Part shown: piece by piece, positions 45,406 to 54,524 of the stretch | Position numbering within the stretch: the stretch's first letter is position 1 | How the letters are laid out: each line of letters opens with the position of its first letter | Origin: Lacinutrix sp. WUR7 | GTDB lineage: Bacteria; Bacteroidota; Bacteroidia; Flavobacteriales; Flavobacteriaceae | DNA: 64,000 bases | Direction: 5' to 3' | NCBI RefSeq assembly: GCF_016864015.1 | Contig: NZ_CP045067.1 | Span: forward strand, 2,242,001-2,306,000 | Position numbers and translations under genes: made by a program | The notes under the pieces: generated by a model | Databases searched by the model: none | What the model saw: the letters and a program-made list of their open reading frames with translations, nothing else | What the model was told of the DNA's origin: nothing

Positions 45406-47715
45406 ATGGTATTAGCTTCAATTTTTATATTAGAACATTTCTTATTTGATGAGCCACAAACTATTAATTTCGGAGGAAAATATACTTGCGAATTTTTACT
45501 TAACAAAGAGAAAACCGAAATCGAATTGACGTTAACCGAGAATGAAAAACATATTCCTGATTTCTTTGGTGATAATATTTCACTCATATCTGCTTTAGTC
45601 GGAGCGAATGGTACAGGGAAAACTACGGTTATGTCTATTGTCAATAAATTTAGAGATTTTAGCCGAGCTGTATTTGTATATGATGACGGAGGAGAAGAAC
45701 CTATCATTGATAATAGGACAGGTGTAAGAGGCGAAAATGGGAACCCTACGATCAAAAATCAAATCAATATTTATTATAAATCCATAGAACAACACTCTAT
45801 TGCTACAGATGATATACCCAAGCTGTATTATACATCTATACCTGATGTTGAACTTGAAAGTTTTTCATCTGCCTTAAATATTAACCCAAAACGCAACCAA
45901 ACTATTGATGATTACCATTTTGATAAAATTGAAAAAAATGTATTGTTTTTGAGTAGTGATTTAAGTGTGGCTTTAAAAAAGAGGTACAGTGAAATACCGC
46001 TTTATAATAAATTATTTATTTCGGCAAAGCCATTGTCTAAAAGGGATTTGCGTAACACCTATGGTGGTTTTAAGGAAGATGGAGATATTGAAATTATCCA
46101 AAAACAGAATCTGGATGACCTTTGGGATACGTATGAAATAAAAGAAGAAAATCTAAACCATTTGACTAATAATGGTTTAGATTTTTTTAAAAATATAGAG
46201 GTTAATATTTTATCATACATTGTTATTGATGCAACCTCCATGAAAACTATATATAATGGTAGGCCAGATGTTCTTTTTGAAGAATTTTTAGTTAAGAAAG
46301 ATTTTATTGAAAAGCTTATTGACTTTTTGAGTCACAAGATAGCTTTTATAGACAAGTATCTTTATCAGAGAGTAAAGAACGAATTGAAGGTTCTAAACTT
46401 TAATACGTCATTAGATTTATTAGATGGTTTAGATTTCAATGATGAGCTGGATAAAAAAGAAATGCGTGTTTTAGAAAGGTTCGAAAAAATTAGATTGACA
46501 AGTCTATCTAATTCTTCAAGTTCAGATAATGTCTCTATTCTATATAGTTCTTTAGAAAATTTGATTAATGAAGAATTAGGTGAAAAGGATTTTGAAAATT
46601 ATAGGAATGGTGTTCAGAAAGTGCTCAAAAGAATTAATACACCTATTTCTGGGACAACGGAAATGCTAAATAAACAGATTCAAAGCTCTATTGATGAATT
46701 ACAACGAGGTCTTAGATTAAACTTTCAAAGCCATAGAGATAATAGAGCTGAAATTAAAGCTCAAGTTGTAGGTGAATTTAAGCAATCAATTAAACTTTTT
46801 TCTTCTATTGTTCATTTTTACGATGTTTTAAAAGAAGTGGAAAAAAGAAAAGGTTTTGACATTAAAGACGGTGTATTAACTATGAATTTAATATCTATTA
46901 ATTTTAATTCTTTCAAAGAATTATTGCAGGCTTACAGAAAAATGATAGGCTGTTTTAATGAAAACTCTGTGATTAATGCGCAAATTCTTCAATTCACACC
47001 TTCTGCGAGATTATCATTTGGTGAGAAGTCACTATTAAATTTATTCAGTGCATTTTATAGCTTTACCCTCAATAAATATGATTTTCAAAGACGTAAAAAA
47101 AATTATATTTTACTGTTAGACGAAGCAGATTTAGGATTTCACCCATTATGGAAAAGAAGATATGTGAGTTATCTTTTAAATGTTCTACCTGACATTTTTA
47201 AACAGCTTTTTGTAAAACTTGATAGTCATTCCACTATTGAGGAAGCTGAGGTTGAGAATATATCTCCAAAAATTCAAATCATTTTGGCAACTCATGACCC
47301 ATTGGCGTTATCAGATATCCCAAATCACAATGTAATTTATATTAAGAAAGATGAAAATTTAAAATCAAAAATTTTAGGAAATATAGCAGAGGATGAACGA
47401 CCTAGAAAATCATTTGGGGCAAACATTTCTGACCTTATAGCTCATTCTTTTTTTATCGAAGGTGGATTAGTTGGTGATTTTGCAAGTAAGAAAATTAATC
47501 AAACGATTGCTTGGTTAAATTTGCAGATGGGAAAAGATTTCAATTCTGAATATAAGATAATTGACGATCCAATATATCATAAAAAAGTTATCGAGTTAAT
47601 CGATGAGCCAATAGTACGTCATAAACTCCGACAAATGTACATTGAAGCAACTAATGATAAAGAAGCAATAGAGAAAGAAATAGAACGTCTAAAACGTAAA
47701 ATTAAAAAAAGATGA
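45406..47715 (+). CDS. Septu-like (PtuA-type) AAA/ABC-class ATPase
   Basis: A 769-residue ATPase of the SMC/ABC class used in defence. Walker A is GANGTGKTT (Lys72), the ABC signature LSFGEKSLLN lies near residue 540, Walker B ILLLDEAD near 568-575, and the switch histidine ATHDPLAL near 628. A long coiled-coil or helical insert separates the halves, and the last 30 residues are a basic helix. The downstream gene is an HNH nuclease with ATGA overlap, the PtuA-PtuB arrangement of Septu (the same pair also accompanies some retrons, but no reverse transcriptase is present). Longer than typical PtuA, so a variant subtype is likely. Confidence 0.8.
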   Translation: MVLASIFILEHFLFDEPQTINFGGKYTCEFLLNKEKTEIELTLTENEKHIPDFFGDNISLISALVGANGTGKTTVMSIVNKFRDFSRAVFVYDDGGEEPIIDNRTGVRGENGNPTIKNQINIYYKSIEQHSIATDDIPKLYYTSIPDVELESFSSALNINPKRNQTIDDYHFDKIEKNVLFLSSDLSVALKKRYSEIPLYNKLFISAKPLSKRDLRNTYGGFKEDGDIEIIQKQNLDDLWDTYEIKEENLNHLTNNGLDFFKNIEVNILSYIVIDATSMKTIYNGRPDVLFEEFLVKKDFIEKLIDFLSHKIAFIDKYLYQRVKNELKVLNFNTSLDLLDGLDFNDELDKKEMRVLERFEKIRLTSLSNSSSSDNVSILYSSLENLINEELGEKDFENYRNGVQKVLKRINTPISGTTEMLNKQIQSSIDELQRGLRLNFQSHRDNRAEIKAQVVGEFKQSIKLFSSIVHFYDVLKEVEKRKGFDIKDGVLTMNLISINFNSFKELLQAYRKMIGCFNENSVINAQILQFTPSARLSFGEKSLLNLFSAFYSFTLNKYDFQRRKKNYILLLDEADLGFHPLWKRRYVSYLLNVLPDIFKQLFVKLDSHSTIEEAEVENISPKIQIILATHDPLALSDIPNHNVIYIKKDENLKSKILGNIAEDERPRKSFGANISDLIAHSFFIEGGLVGDFASKKINQTIAWLNLQMGKDFNSEYKIIDDPIYHKKVIELIDEPIVRHKLRQMYIEATNDKEAIEKEIERLKRKIKKR

Positions 47716-48674
47716 TTAACATTCGAACTAATCAAACAGGTCATGCGTTAAAATTGCATCAAGATGGATTGAAAGGAGAAATTGTTGCAAGAGCAAAAAG
47801 GATTTATAAAAATCATAAAAATTCCATGGGAAGGATTCCTTTTCGTAGATTAATTGTTTTTTTGGAAGAAAATGAGTCAAGAATTTTGGTTAGCGAATTA
47901 CCTGCTGTTATTGGAATACAGCAACAGCTATTTCATGAATTCGGTGATTCGTCTGACCTTCGAAGCGATTTGGAAAACATAATTAATTATAAATGGTTTC
48001 GAAAATATAAAAAAGGGAAGCACGATGGCTTTAAATTAGCTAAAGCACTTTCAATTGATGTTTGTCCATACTGTAATAGGAATTATACTACTTCTCACAA
48101 TATAGAAGGTACTACTAAAAATGTATTTCCTGAATTTGACCATTATTACCCTCAGCGAAGATACCCTTTGTTAGCACTTTCATTTTATAATCTAATTCCA
48201 AGTTGTAATGTTTGCAATACACATTTTAAAGGTGATGACGACCCGAATGATGCTGAGCATAATATATTTTATCCATATTCAACTTTAAACCCAGTTAAGC
48301 ACTTTAATTTTGATTTTTCACCTTTGGATTATTCAAGTCTAATTGGAAAGTCAACTAATTTTGATACATCAATTAATACTCTTAAATACACTTCATCTAA
48401 AGACATTAAGGATTTAGTTGAAGGTTCTTTGGATTACTTTAATATAGTGGGAACATATAATGCTAATCATAAAGGGTTAATTAAAGCCTTAATTAATAAG
48501 CGTGTCAATCACTCCAATTCTTATATGAAGAGTTTATTTGATAATTATGGAATCACAAGAGAAGAAGCATACCACATTCTTTTTGAATCATATTATGAAG
48601 ATGAAAAGCTATTGAAACGCCCTTTAAGTAAGTTGAAGAAAGATATTTTTAACGAAATAGAATCTTTAAGTTAA
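47712..48674 (+). CDS. Septu-like (PtuB-type) HNH endonuclease
   Basis: A 320-residue protein with a zinc-bound HNH nuclease core: Cys118-x-x-Cys121 (VCPYCNRNY), PEFDHYYPQ with His144, NLIPSCNVCN with Cys165-x-x-Cys168. The DH pair is the usual metal site of HNH enzymes. It overlaps the ATPase gene by four bases (ATGA), so the two are translated together and likely act as a complex that cuts nucleic acid on phage infection. It is the last gene before the tmRNA terminator. Confidence 0.82.
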   Translation: MINIRTNQTGHALKLHQDGLKGEIVARAKRIYKNHKNSMGRIPFRRLIVFLEENESRILVSELPAVIGIQQQLFHEFGDSSDLRSDLENIINYKWFRKYKKGKHDGFKLAKALSIDVCPYCNRNYTTSHNIEGTTKNVFPEFDHYYPQRRYPLLALSFYNLIPSCNVCNTHFKGDDDPNDAEHNIFYPYSTLNPVKHFNFDFSPLDYSSLIGKSTNFDTSINTLKYTSSKDIKDLVEGSLDYFNIVGTYNANHKGLIKALINKRVNHSNSYMKSLFDNYGITREEAYHILFESYYEDEKLLKRPLSKLKKDIFNEIESLS

Positions 48675-48775
48675 AATTGAATTATAATTTTAAGGGAGTT
48701 CGATATATTCTAATCAACAAATATTAATCAATTTGTTAACTATTTTTGAGAAGTTTAGTAAATGTTTGGTAGCGT

Positions 48776-48826
48776 GGTAAAAAAGAAACCTCAACAAATT
48801 GATTATCAATAGGCTGAGGTTTTTTA
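48776..48826. terminator. Terminator downstream of ssrA and the Septu-like operon
   Basis: AACCTCA and TGAGGTT flank a 20-base AT-rich loop with a T-rich tract on both strands (TTTTTT at 48820 on plus, TTTCTTTTTT on minus). It lies just past the 3' end of the tmRNA gene and can serve both convergent transcripts. Confidence 0.7.
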
Positions 48827-48829
48827 ATG

Positions 48830-49220
48830 TGGAGTCGGAGAGAATCGAACTCTCGTCCAAACAAGTAACCAAAGGGCTTTCTACACGTTTATTCTTTTCT
48901 TAGGTTTTCGATTGCAAGCTGGTTAAAGACAACCCACTTACAACTTATCTTTTTTATCTCGAAAGTGCATCAAAGCGCTACACAGTCATAGTCAATTTTT
49001 ACGATATCTCAAATGGAACGCCATTAACTAAGGCTTTCCGGAGACATAAAGCTCGCTCACCTAGTGAGCCGAGGCTTAATCCTACTATAATTCGGATTAG
49101 GCAGCTAAAGCGTAGTTATTCTCGCCGTTTAAAAAGTTGAAATAAGTATTTACGAGTATAATCTCATTACTCGACGTGCTTACCGTTTCATTAATCTCGC
49201 TGTCAAAACCAGTCGACCCC
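48830..49220 (-). ncRNA. ssrA: tmRNA, tag peptide NGENNYALAA
   Basis: Rescues stalled ribosomes by trans-translation. Reading the minus strand, the 5' end GGGGTCGACTGGTTTTGACAG at 49220 pairs with the 3' acceptor strand CGACTCC ending at 48831, plus discriminator A at 48830; the CCA is not encoded. The T-arm sequence TTCGATTCTCTCC is present. The tag reading frame is 49129-49097: Asn-Gly-Glu-Asn-Asn-Tyr-Ala-Leu-Ala-Ala then TAA, the Flavobacteria type. Its 3' end faces the phage/defence island; ssrA ends are well-known insertion sites for mobile elements. Confidence 0.97.
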
Positions 49221-49242
49221 AAAATTTGTAATGGTAATTAGT

Positions 49243-49342
49243 GCGTTACGCATTTTTGCTTTTAAGGGCAAAAATGCGTCAGGCTTTCCGCTATATCTTT
49301 TGCTAGAAAAAAGCAAAAGGATGTCGCTGCAATCCTTAACGC
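49243..49342. repeat. Palindromic flavobacterial repeat element, copy 1
   Basis: A 100-base unit bounded by GCGTTA and TAACGC. Inside, CGCATTTTTGC and GCAAAAATGCG form an 11-base stem; a second stem pairs ATCTTTTGCT with AGCAAAAGGAT (one bulge). The segments GCTTTCCGCTATATCTTTT and GGATGTCGCTGCAATCC recur, as I recall, in many Flavobacteriaceae genomes between genes. It is non-coding and lies between ssrA and the oxidoreductase gene; translated frames over it are spurious. Confidence 0.8.
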
Positions 49343-49507
49343 GCGCAAACCTAAACAAAAGCATCGGTTTACAAATGCAAAGTTATTAAAAAGTTTGTAT
49401 AACCTCGCAATTCCTATTACTTTAGTGCAAAAATTATTCCAACAAGATGTTCCTGACAAATATTCGTGAACTCGTAATTAGAATAAATCCAATAGTATAA
49501 CCATAAG

Positions 49508-49527
49508 ATTCCCACTTTCGTGAGAAT
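49508..49527. repeat. Small palindrome upstream of the oxidoreductase gene
   Basis: ATTCCCACTTTCGTGAGAAT, a 20-base imperfect hairpin with TTTC loop. Similar short hairpins with a TTCG-like centre are scattered in flavobacterial intergenic regions; a related one is at 54823-54840. Confidence 0.5.
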
Positions 49528-49544
49528 GAAAAAATAAATTTTCA

Positions 49545-50747
49545 ATGAAATTCGCCATCATTAAAGAACGCAAAAATCCACCAGACAGACGTGTGGTTTT
49601 CTCACCAGAAAAACTAGCCGAAGCTCGTGCGCAATTCCCACAAGCAACCTTTGTTGTAGAGTCTAGCGATATTCGCGTGTTTCCAGATGCCGCATATAAA
49701 GCATTAGGATTTGAGGTGACAGAAGATGTGTCTGATGCAGATGTCATGATTGGTGTAAAAGAAGTGCCAATCGATAATTTAATTCCCAATAAAAAATATT
49801 TTTACTTTTCGCATACCATAAAAAAACAACCATATAATAGAAAGTTACTTTTAGCAATGCTAGAAAAAAACATCGAGATGTATGATCATGAAACCATTGT
49901 AAAACAAAGTGGTGCTCGATTAATAGGTTTCGGACGCTATGCAGGATTGGTTGGAGCATATAACGGATTTAGAGCATTGGGTTTACGTGACGGATTATTT
50001 AACTTGCCAAAAGTAGAAAATCTTGCAGATCTAGATGCTGTAAAAGCCGAACTAGATAAAATAACACTTCCAAATATTAAAATCCTTTTAACAGGAACAG
50101 GAAAAGTAGCTTTAGGAGCAAAAGAAATATTGGATCATTTACAAATAAAAGAAGTTACTGATGCATTGTATTTAACGTCTAAATTCACAGAGCCTGTTTA
50201 TGTCATGGCAGATGTGATGGAATATGCAAAACGTAAAGATGGTAAAGTAGGAGATAAATGGGCTTTTTATAAAGACCCTACCGGTTATGAAAGTAACTTT
50301 ATGCCGTATGCAAAAGAAACCGATTTCTTTATTGCGGGACACTTTTATGGCAATAATGCACCTTATTTATTTACCAGAGAAGATGCTAAATCACCAGACT
50401 TTAAAATTAATTTAATAGCAGATATTTCTTGTGATGTAGACGGACCAGTAGCTTCCACTTTAAAGGCATCCACTATTGCCGATCCATTTTACGGATATGA
50501 TGCTAAAACCGAAAGCGAAGTTGCGTTTAATGCAAAAGACGCTATAACGGTTATGGCTGTAGATAATTTACCTTGTGAATTACCAAAAGATGCAAGTGAA
50601 GGTTTTGGCGAAATGTTTTTAGAACACGTAATTCCTGCATTTTTTAATGAAGATAAGCGAGGCATATTAAAACGAGCTAAGATTACAGAAAACAAGCAAC
50701 TTACCGAAAGGTTCTCGTATTTACAAGATTACGTAGACGGAAAATAG
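49545..50747 (+). CDS. NAD(P)-dependent oxidoreductase of the alanine dehydrogenase/PNT and saccharopine dehydrogenase (LYS1-like) group
   Basis: A 400-residue cytoplasmic enzyme with an AlaDh/PNT-type N-terminal domain (IIKERKNPPDRRVVFSPEKL) and a Rossmann NAD-binding segment (ILLTGTGKVALGAKEIL near residue 185). It resembles lysine-forming saccharopine dehydrogenase of fungi (LYS1); Bacteroidota members usually carry this label without a known lysine pathway role. It lies 22 bases before an SDR gene on the same strand, so they are likely one operon. The exact substrate is uncertain. Confidence 0.75.
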   Translation: MKFAIIKERKNPPDRRVVFSPEKLAEARAQFPQATFVVESSDIRVFPDAAYKALGFEVTEDVSDADVMIGVKEVPIDNLIPNKKYFYFSHTIKKQPYNRKLLLAMLEKNIEMYDHETIVKQSGARLIGFGRYAGLVGAYNGFRALGLRDGLFNLPKVENLADLDAVKAELDKITLPNIKILLTGTGKVALGAKEILDHLQIKEVTDALYLTSKFTEPVYVMADVMEYAKRKDGKVGDKWAFYKDPTGYESNFMPYAKETDFFIAGHFYGNNAPYLFTREDAKSPDFKINLIADISCDVDGPVASTLKASTIADPFYGYDAKTESEVAFNAKDAITVMAVDNLPCELPKDASEGFGEMFLEHVIPAFFNEDKRGILKRAKITENKQLTERFSYLQDYVDGK

Positions 50748-50769
50748 TATCAGAATTTAAAAGCACAAC

Positions 50770-51552
50770 ATGAATAAAACAGCATTAATAACAGGAGCAG
50801 CATCTGGATTAGGTTATGAACTAACCCTTTTATTAGCTAAAGATGCATACCGTTTAGTCTTAGTAGATATCGATGCAGCCAATCTTGCTAGAGTTAAAAC
50901 CGAATTAGAACGTGATTTTAAAGTAGAAGTTATAACACTAACAAAAGATTTAAGCCTTCCAAATATAGCGCAAGAAATCATGGATGATTTAGATAATGCG
51001 CCAATTGATGTGCTAATTAATAATGCAGGATTTGGATTGTTTGGTTCTTTTGCGGAAACGAATTGGGAACGAGAATCTGCGATGTTGCATGTGCATGTCA
51101 TGACCACAACCCATTTAACCAAACTAGTGTTAGAAGGAATGGTAAAACGTAAATCTGGAAAAATATTAAACATGTCATCATTGGCAGCATTTCAGCCAGG
51201 ACCTTTAATGTCTATTTATTATGCTTCTAAAGGATATATGCTTTCTTTTTCTGAAGCTATTGCAAACGAATTAAAAGGTTCTGGAGTTACGGTAACCGCT
51301 TTATGTCCTGGACCAACGAAAACACATTTTCAAGAAACGGTTTCAGAAGATAGCAAAGACAATAAAATAACTTTTAATATGGCTTGCGCAAAAGAAGTCG
51401 CAGCTTATGGTTATAAAGCGATGCTTAAAGGGAAAGCTTGTGCAATTCCGGGTGCTTTTAATAAGTTTTTGGCAGTATTGCCACGATTTATGCCAAGAAA
51501 AGCAGCAGCTTCTATTGTTAGAAAACTTCAAGAGAAGAATAGAGAGGATTAA
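50770..51552 (+). CDS. Short-chain dehydrogenase/reductase
   Basis: A 260-residue classical SDR: cofactor motif TGAASGLGYE at residues 8-17, NNAG near 87, catalytic serine in MSSLAAF, and YYASKGY as the YxxxK motif near residue 155, then PGPTKTHF. Cofactor preference and substrate cannot be read from sequence. It follows the LYS1-like gene closely and ends overlapping by four bases with the convergent DUF1361 gene. Confidence 0.85.
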   Translation: MNKTALITGAASGLGYELTLLLAKDAYRLVLVDIDAANLARVKTELERDFKVEVITLTKDLSLPNIAQEIMDDLDNAPIDVLINNAGFGLFGSFAETNWERESAMLHVHVMTTTHLTKLVLEGMVKRKSGKILNMSSLAAFQPGPLMSIYYASKGYMLSFSEAIANELKGSGVTVTALCPGPTKTHFQETVSEDSKDNKITFNMACAKEVAAYGYKAMLKGKACAIPGAFNKFLAVLPRFMPRKAAASIVRKLQEKNRED

Positions 51553-52214
51553 TTTTTTTCTGTTTTTTGAAATACTTGAAACATTCGAAAGCTAATTGCT
51601 AAAAAACTACCAAACCCAAATGTGAATAGCCATACTTCTAAATGTTGGTTTGGTTGTATAATCATGTTTAAAATATCTTTAAACAGTGCAGTTGGATGTT
51701 GTAAAATATCCCAAGAATTATATCTTAAAAATCGACCTAAGTAAATCCCAAAAGCGGTTAGTGGAAAGAGCGCATAAATAACATAGCTTACTTTGTTTTC
51801 ACTAATATGCTTTTGTAATACTTCTTTTATATCTGCTAGACTTAAAAAGAAAAGTATTAATCCGTTATATGCAAAAGAGGTTATTACTAAAACATCTAAC
51901 CAAAAATATGGGTTTTTACTTATTTTTAAATGAATCAAGTCGGTAATAATATAAGGTGCATTTGGCAAAAAGAGTAACCAAATGCCAAACCAAATTGCAA
52001 GCTGCCATTTATTAGTGCTCTCTTTACTTTTGAGATAGGTGGTTATGGCATAAGGGATCACTGCTAGAAATAGATTCCATATTAAGAATATGAAGAAAAA
52101 GGTATGTGTGATTTTCATGCGTATCATGAGTAAGAATATGCTTAAAAACATTGATGCGCTTAATATCGCAAGGACTTTGTATTGGCTAAATAAAACGGAT
52201 TTTAAATTATGCAT
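51549..52214 (-). CDS. DUF1361 membrane protein
   Basis: A 221-residue inner-membrane protein with about seven hydrophobic segments. The family-typical FLPNAPYIITDLIHL (about 85-99) and RFLRYNSWDIL (about 160-170) are present. Function of the family is unknown. Its start overlaps the end of the DUF2809 gene by eight bases, so the two are co-transcribed. Confidence 0.85.
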   Translation of the reverse strand: MHNLKSVLFSQYKVLAILSASMFLSIFLLMIRMKITHTFFFIFLIWNLFLAVIPYAITTYLKSKESTNKWQLAIWFGIWLLFLPNAPYIITDLIHLKISKNPYFWLDVLVITSFAYNGLILFFLSLADIKEVLQKHISENKVSYVIYALFPLTAFGIYLGRFLRYNSWDILQHPTALFKDILNMIIQPNQHLEVWLFTFGFGSFLAISFRMFQVFQKTEKN

Positions 52215-52584
52215 AGGCTTGTGTTTTGAATTCGAATATGAGGATGCTAATAAAACCTAGTGTGTATGCTATTAGATCGGAGATGCTAAAAGTACTTCCT
52301 AAAATAATTTTTGCTAGTTTGTTGTTGTCTAGGTTTGTGATTTCTAGAAAATTGGTGAGTTGTAAAAACTCGATGCCGTAAGAAATAATTAAAACTACTA
52401 TTGCTAAATAAAAAGGCTTGGTTTTAATGCAGCTTTTAAACATACAATAGAGTAGTATTACTGCTAGATAATCTCCAAAAGTATGACGTATAAATCCATC
52501 TTTTAAAAAGATTGCTATTAAAGCTTCTACTATAAAAAGTAGGATAAAAGTAATGAAGTAGTTTTTGTTGTATTGTAGTTTCAT
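52207..52584 (-). CDS. DUF2809 membrane protein
   Basis: A 125-residue protein with four membrane segments; FGDYLAVILLYCMF and SYGIEFLQLTNF followed by STFSISDLIAYTLG match the DUF2809 pattern. Unknown function. Part of a minus-strand run with DUF1361 and a small membrane gene. Confidence 0.8.
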   Translation of the reverse strand: MKLQYNKNYFITFILLFIVEALIAIFLKDGFIRHTFGDYLAVILLYCMFKSCIKTKPFYLAIVVLIISYGIEFLQLTNFLEITNLDNNKLAKIILGSTFSISDLIAYTLGFISILIFEFKTQAYA

Positions 52585-52586
52585 GA

Positions 52587-52895
52587 TTAAAAAGTATTAC
52601 CCGAATCTAAAGACCATATTACCAAAAGAAGATATCCATATGCTATTGGAATGTTTAGTAGCATGATGCCACAAGTTTTTAGTATTTCTATTTTAAAACG
52701 TGGAGATACAAATGCTGAAATAATAAGGATTACCAATAATATAAGGTTTATCCAAAATGTAATAATTATATAACCTAAACCGATTTGTGTTATATTATAC
52801 GGATTATCAAAATATAGATATACAGCCAATAATAATGTGCCAATTACAAAACTAGATGCTGCTGTTATTTTTCCTGTTAATATTAAATTTTTCAT
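52587..52895 (-). CDS. Small multi-pass membrane protein
   Basis: A 102-residue protein from the ATG at 52895 (MKNLILTGKITAAS), with three hydrophobic segments. A longer frame reaching 53060 runs through a palindromic repeat element and is not used: its extra 55 residues are translation of that repeat. No family recognised. It ends two bases before the DUF2809 start. Confidence 0.7.
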   Translation of the reverse strand: MKNLILTGKITAASSFVIGTLLLAVYLYFDNPYNITQIGLGYIIITFWINLILLVILIISAFVSPRFKIEILKTCGIMLLNIPIAYGYLLLVIWSLDSGNTF

Positions 52896-52909
52896 TGTAG
52901 TTACTATTT

Positions 52910-53042
52910 GCGTTAGGGATGGAACGGTTTGTTTGAGCTCTTTTTGTGATAAAACACTTTTAGACAGTGTTTGATGTGACATACAAAAAAGCGAGTAGTG
53001 AAAGCGCGACCCTCTGAAGCCTTTTGCGAAAGAGGGTAACGC
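52910..53042. repeat. Palindromic flavobacterial repeat element, copy 2 (variant)
   Basis: A 133-base unit on the minus strand bounded by GCGTTACCC and CCCTAACGC, with internal AGAGG and CCTCT arms, GTCGCGCTTTCACTACTCGC, and CAAAAAGAGCTCAAACAAACC. It shares ends with copy 1 (49243-49342) but has a different core. It begins 21 bases after the creD stop and separates creD from the small membrane gene. Confidence 0.75.
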
Positions 53043-53063
53043 CATAATTATTATAATCAAAGC

Positions 53064-54434
53064 TTAACCGTTAGTCCAATCTATTTTTCTAGATACAAAC
53101 ATGACGGTTGCAAGTATGAGGAATAAACCTATGCTACCAACTAATAGTGCGTAGTTTTCTAACTGAATGATTACGTAAATAAACGTGTATAATGCGGTTA
53201 GGGATATCCCAATAAATAGCGGGAATTTAAATGTTTTTAAGATGGATTTAGAGTAGAGCGTAATGAGTGCAATTACCGAAATTCCTGCAATGAGATAGGC
53301 TTTTAAAAAGTTACTGTGTTCGGAAATGGAAACGAGCAAGGTGTAAAACATGGTGAGCGCAATACCAATCATTAAATATTGAAAAGGGTGAATGTTTATT
53401 TTGCTCATGGTTTGTATGAGGAAGAAAATGAGGAAGGTTAAACCAATTACTAGGAACCCGTATTTTGCTGAACGTTCGGATTTTTGATATTCATCTACCA
53501 TGACCATAAATTTGGTTCCAAAAGCAAAGCTGTTGAGGTTTGGTATTTTGTTAAGGTGTTGTTGCGAGAATGCTCTGTTGATATGCAATACTTTCCAATC
53601 GGCTTGAAAACCGTCTTTAGTGATGGTTTTGGTTTCGTCGTTAGGTAAATAATTTCCAATAAAACTTGGGTCTGCCCAATTAGAAGTCATGCTCATGGTT
53701 GTGGTTTTACCAATTGGGATGAGTTCTATTTGCTGACTACCATTAAAGGACATGGTGATACTAAAATTAGTATTTTCGGTTTTGGTAATATCCTCTTTTT
53801 TTAGAAAACCAGATTCTAAAATATCTAAATGGTTATTACTATTTGTATCGTTAAAATTGGTTTGAAACGTATAGGTGTTGCTGTTGAGTTTTAAAAGCAT
53901 TTCACTTTTAATTCCTTTTAGGTTGGAGGTTTTAATAATTATGGTTGCTTGATCCCAGATGATATCTTCTTTTTTGATTCCTTTTGCGGAAAGATCTGTT
54001 GGGATGTAGTTTCCTGAAAAGTTCATATTGGTTGAAAATACTGCAGATTCAAAATTGCCTCTGTTTAGCGTTTTAGATTCTACAGTTGTTTTGGTGTCTA
54101 GTTTTTCCGGAAAAATATACGCGTAGTTTGTATGTGTTTGCGTTTCCTTGAAATAGGTTTTTGTTTTTTCGTTATACGTTTTTGTCTCGCTATAGGTTTT
54201 GTAAGGCACTTTTAAGATTGGACCATATACTAAAACATGTTTTCCCCATTTCTGATTTATTTCACTTACTACATCTTGTTGCCTATAGGAGCGTTCCTTA
54301 ATTAAACTTTCTATAAAAGATAAAGGCACTAATAGTACTAAGGTTAAAAAGCCAATCATTAGCATTCTCGCGGTAATGGATGTTTTTATCCAGTTGCCAA
54401 ATTTGTTTGTGTGTTGTTTTTGTATTTCTTCCAT
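53064..54434 (-). CDS. creD: CreD-family inner-membrane protein
   Basis: A 456-residue protein: cytoplasmic N-terminus, one membrane segment (about 25-45, MLMIGFLTLVLLVPLSFI), a large periplasmic beta domain (about 50-300), then five to six membrane segments. The GPILKVPY, RGNFESAVFSTNMNFSG and FQADWKVLHINRAF segments are typical of CreD. In enterobacteria CreD belongs to the CreBC regulon and affects envelope and beta-lactam tolerance; Bacteroidota use a winged-helix regulator instead, here encoded next to it. Confidence 0.9.
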   Translation of the reverse strand: MEEIQKQHTNKFGNWIKTSITARMLMIGFLTLVLLVPLSFIESLIKERSYRQQDVVSEINQKWGKHVLVYGPILKVPYKTYSETKTYNEKTKTYFKETQTHTNYAYIFPEKLDTKTTVESKTLNRGNFESAVFSTNMNFSGNYIPTDLSAKGIKKEDIIWDQATIIIKTSNLKGIKSEMLLKLNSNTYTFQTNFNDTNSNNHLDILESGFLKKEDITKTENTNFSITMSFNGSQQIELIPIGKTTTMSMTSNWADPSFIGNYLPNDETKTITKDGFQADWKVLHINRAFSQQHLNKIPNLNSFAFGTKFMVMVDEYQKSERSAKYGFLVIGLTFLIFFLIQTMSKINIHPFQYLMIGIALTMFYTLLVSISEHSNFLKAYLIAGISVIALITLYSKSILKTFKFPLFIGISLTALYTFIYVIIQLENYALLVGSIGLFLILATVMFVSRKIDWTNG

Positions 54435-54524
54435 GGTAATTGAGTTTGTAAAGTACTTTGAAATTCAAAGTGGTTAAGTAAAAAAAAAGCCTATGCTTTT
54501 TATTATTCCCTAAAAAGGAGGGAG

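Noticed and set aside
45406-48674. Retron with ATPase/HNH effectors
   Set aside because: No reverse transcriptase gene and no msr/msd-like inverted-repeat region nearby.
49262-49459. Minus-strand frame over the repeat next to ssrA
   Set aside because: It is a translation of the palindromic repeat element and has no protein-like properties.
49243-53042. Integron attC sites
   Set aside because: The ends read GCGTTA...TAACGC, the inverse of attC core order, and there is no integrase or cassette array.
52896-53060. N-terminal extension of the small membrane protein at 52587
   Set aside because: These codons translate the palindromic repeat 52910-53042; the ATG at 52895 gives a normal membrane protein start.
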